Source of the DNA: Suilimivivens sp963638365
GTDB lineage: Bacteria; Bacillota; Clostridia; Lachnospirales; Lachnospiraceae
Direction of reading: 5' to 3'
Assembly: GCA_963638365.1 (NCBI GenBank)
Contig: CAVHRK010000068.1
Coordinates: 54,235 to 118,234 of the forward strand
Length of the DNA: 64,000 bases
A program made the translations under genes and the position numbers. The notes below the pieces were generated by a model that was not told where the DNA came from, did no database searches, and saw nothing but the letters and a program-made list of their open reading frames with translations. How positions within the stretch are numbered: position 1 is the stretch's first letter; every line of letters starts with the position of its first letter. This document shows, one piece after another, positions 62,393 to 64,000 of the stretch.

Positions 62393-62481
62393 TTTTCCGC
62401 TCCTTTGTCGTTCAATATATCTTTTTGTTGTGTATACTCCACCATGTTATTCTTTTATGCTTTAACGCTTTTACCTATTGA

Positions 62482-62510
62482 AGTATACCCTTGTATCCAA
62501 TATTTGTCAA
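62482..62510 (-). promoter_or_regulatory. Predicted strong promoter of the acyl-CoA ligase operon
   Basis: The minus strand reads TTGACA (62510-62505), a 17-base spacer and TATACT (62487-62482), nearly perfect consensus. The leader to the ATG is about 85-90 bases with no obvious structure. Confidence 0.85.
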
Positions 62511-62531
62511 GGAAATTACCACACTACCCGC

Positions 62532-62635
62532 TGCACTAAATTCGTACTTCACTTCGCTCATACTCATTAAGTGCACGGGTATGGTTCGCACTAACCTCAA
62601 GCTTCGTCTCTGACTTGCTTTCGCTAAGTGCTCTA
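62532..62635 (-). repeat. Tandem hairpin repeat, copy 2 (two palindromic units)
   Basis: The same two-unit element as at 25913-26016, again directly after a terminator T-tract. Unit A (62631-62588) is 44 bases long in both copies; here it pairs AGC/GCT and GTC/GAC. Unit B (62575-62532) pairs GTAT/GTAC and TGCACT/AGTGCA, with CCCG/CGGG added outside. Most stem bases differ from copy 1 while pairing is kept. Confidence 0.75.
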
Positions 62636-62638
62636 CAC

Positions 62639-62671
62639 AAAAAGGCACCAGACACTTCTATGTCTGATGCC
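62639..62671 (-). terminator. Terminator upstream of repeat copy 2
   Basis: An 11-base stem (GGCACCAGACA with TGTCTGATGCC, one wobble) followed on the minus strand by five T residues and then the repeat. It would end transcripts coming from the Rpn gene at 62888. Confidence 0.85.
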
Positions 62672-62679
62672 AAAATTTC

Positions 62680-62887
62680 ACGTTTTCTTCTCTGAAACTC
62701 ACCTTGAAATCTGCACAGACATATAAGACCTATTGCTTATAACTGTGCAGGAACTGCTGTTACAAGCGAATACGCCTCACGTAATAATAAAGGTATGCCT
62801 GATTGGTAAGTTTACTCTGATTCATACAAAACTCCCTGACTTCATAAAGTTCTACAATGGATAGATTAACACGCTGTATTCTGCATG
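62680..62887 (-). other. Intergenic stretch with a hairpin and a possible 21-codon frame
   Basis: A strong hairpin pairs CTGCACAG/CTGTGCAG (62711-62718, 62743-62750) and TATAAG/CTTATA. Upstream of it on the minus strand a short frame, MNQSKLTNQAYLYYYVRRIRL, has an AGGGAG site six bases before the ATG. It may be a small peptide or the remnant of a longer gene. Nothing else was seen. Confidence 0.4.
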
Positions 62888-63862
62888 TCAACCGACTTTC
62901 CAATAAACTTCTACTTTCTCTTTCGCCTGTTCTTTAGTCAGACCGCATTTCTCCTGTAATTCAAGAACGGCCTGTTCCTTCGTGCTTCCAAATTTTTTGC
63001 AAAGAGAAACTATCGACTCTATTGTATTCTGGCGTTCTTTATTCAATTCCCGCTCTGCTTTTTGGCGTTCTTTCTTTGCTCCAATCTCTTTTCCGATCTG
63101 CTCTCCGATCTCCCTCTCATCTCTCCGGATCAGTTCAATTTCACGTTCCTCATCATACTCAAATATACTCATTTTAATTACCTCCGCCTTCTGCTTCGAT
63201 AAAAATCCCTTCAATATATCATGTCTGATACAATATTCGATTGCTTCTTCCACAGCCTGTTCTAATGGCATATCTGCACTATTATATCGGACACGCTCTA
63301 CATACTGTGTATATTGCTTTAATACCGGACATTTTTCCTTCAATTCTTCATTCATCTTAGGATTAATGTTTAGGATCGTTACCCTTAATTCCAGTTCTGG
63401 ATCCTCTGTCGGTACTTCAAATGCTTCCGATAGTCTCAGGATCCGTCTTTCCGGTTTACTTTCTATTCCATTATAGAATACCACAAAATGCGGTGTTGGT
63501 AACTTAATTAATTTGGAACTGTATAATGACTGGTCTTTCACATAAACCTGCAACAATTCCGCCACGTAAAAGAGATCTCTTAACGGCATATTCAGGTTAT
63601 AAGTAGACTGATGCTCATACAGGTTCACTTCGTTCATAATTAAAAAAGAAATATCATTCTGCATCCCCATATAGATTGCATTGTCTAACATATTAAATGT
63701 AATCTGTGATGCATCGGTATAGTCTGTCCCATTCAAAGCATTATACAGAGACAATGCATTCTCTGGTTCCCTAAACAGCATCCGGCTTACCGTGTCCTTA
63801 TAATTCCGTTGTACTTTTGTTGATCCTTCTGTTGTGGTTTTGCTTACTTTTACTTCTCTCAT
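62888..63862 (-). CDS. Rpn-type PD-(D/E)XK nuclease family protein, second copy
   Basis: A 324-residue protein of the recombination-promoting nuclease/putative transposase group. The nuclease segment is NDISFLIMNEVNLYEHQSTYN, where EHQ is the E-x-Q form, followed by LPTPHFVVFYNG. Charged helices and coiled coil follow (KKERQKAERELNKERQ). GGGAGGAAGAG precedes the ATG. It is distant from the one at 29142 but has a similar layout. Such genes are multi-copy in many Clostridia; real transposition is not established. Confidence 0.82.
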   Translation of the reverse strand: MREVKVSKTTTEGSTKVQRNYKDTVSRMLFREPENALSLYNALNGTDYTDASQITFNMLDNAIYMGMQNDISFLIMNEVNLYEHQSTYNLNMPLRDLFYVAELLQVYVKDQSLYSSKLIKLPTPHFVVFYNGIESKPERRILRLSEAFEVPTEDPELELRVTILNINPKMNEELKEKCPVLKQYTQYVERVRYNSADMPLEQAVEEAIEYCIRHDILKGFLSKQKAEVIKMSIFEYDEEREIELIRRDEREIGEQIGKEIGAKKERQKAERELNKERQNTIESIVSLCKKFGSTKEQAVLELQEKCGLTKEQAKEKVEVYWKVG

Positions 63863-63897
63863 ATCTCTTCCTCCCTTTGCAGAAGGATAGAAATTGA

Positions 63898-64000
63898 CTA
63901 CTCAACGTTTATAGAACATTCATCCCAGCCATACAAACGCACATTTGCTTTCCTTCCTCCCGCCTTTTCAATTGTTTGAATGTGATTTAAAAGCATGGAT
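63898..64000 (-). CDS. C-terminal end of an unidentified gene (cut by window edge)
   Basis: A frame open to the window edge on the minus strand, ending KANVRLYGWDECSINVE with a TAG stop at 63898. The 34 visible codons have a protein-like composition, but no family is recognised. If real, it ends 35 bases before the Rpn gene start. Confidence 0.4.
   Translation of the reverse strand, partial: SMLLNHIQTIEKAGGRKANVRLYGWDECSINVE

Overview
The window looks like chromosomal DNA of an anaerobic, low-to-moderate GC Gram-positive bacterium of the class Clostridia, most likely family Lachnospiraceae. This rests on gene content and order, not a database match: an oxygen-sensitive class III ribonucleotide reductase, a pyrF-pyrE pair, the rho-rpmE-DUF1385-prmC-prfA block, AGGAGG-type ribosome binding sites, and a Firmicutes-type (T7SSb) secretion ATPase with N-terminal FHA-like sequence. 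Nearly all genes lie on the minus strand. The plus-strand exceptions are an AraC regulator (17028), an alanine/glycine symporter (43321) and a small membrane protein (51610).

Layout. 1-2485: purine genes in the order purE-purM-purN-purD (purD cut by the window edge), preceded by a promoter whose transcript would begin with a large three-way-junction RNA element (2522-2678). 2730-9720: an M29-type aminopeptidase, two small membrane proteins, pyrE, pyrF, and nrdD with a complete control region (paired NrdR boxes, promoter, leader hairpin). 9778-17999: TPR lipoprotein, rRNA m5C methyltransferase, GH2 beta-mannosidase, S8 protease, AraC regulator. 18000-25832: a compact type VII secretion locus with essC, a YukD/EsaB protein, five small helical-hairpin proteins (four with a W-x-G turn), and a DUF2974 lipase-like protein whose C-terminal helices end in a YxxxD motif, a candidate reverse-domain effector. 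25913-30431: a palindromic repeat pair, a FliD-like orphan, HAD phosphatase, polysaccharide deacetylase, exonuclease and an Rpn-type nuclease.

30504-39185 is one catabolic locus: LacI regulator, beta-propeller protein, tripartite tricarboxylate transporter (TctC-TctB-TctA), TIM-barrel isomerase, YhcH-type protein, Gfo/Idh/MocA dehydrogenase and a pyruvate-type aldolase. Two near-identical 20-bp palindromes at the regulator gene and at the operon head suggest that one repressor controls both. The likely job is uptake and breakdown of a sugar acid, but the substrate cannot be read from sequence.

39245-64000: MATE exporter, tRNA-Leu(CAG), a second DUF2974 hydrolase, a DUF3810 membrane protein, two transporters, a dihydrouridine synthase, aspS, a hydrolase-TetR-membrane protein set, small accessory genes, a RelE/ParE-type toxin-antitoxin pair, the translation/termination block (prfA, prmC, DUF1385, rpmE, rho), a sodium symporter plus acyl-CoA ligase, a second copy of the palindromic repeat, and a second Rpn-type nuclease. 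No CRISPR array, intact insertion sequence, prophage or rRNA operon was recognised.
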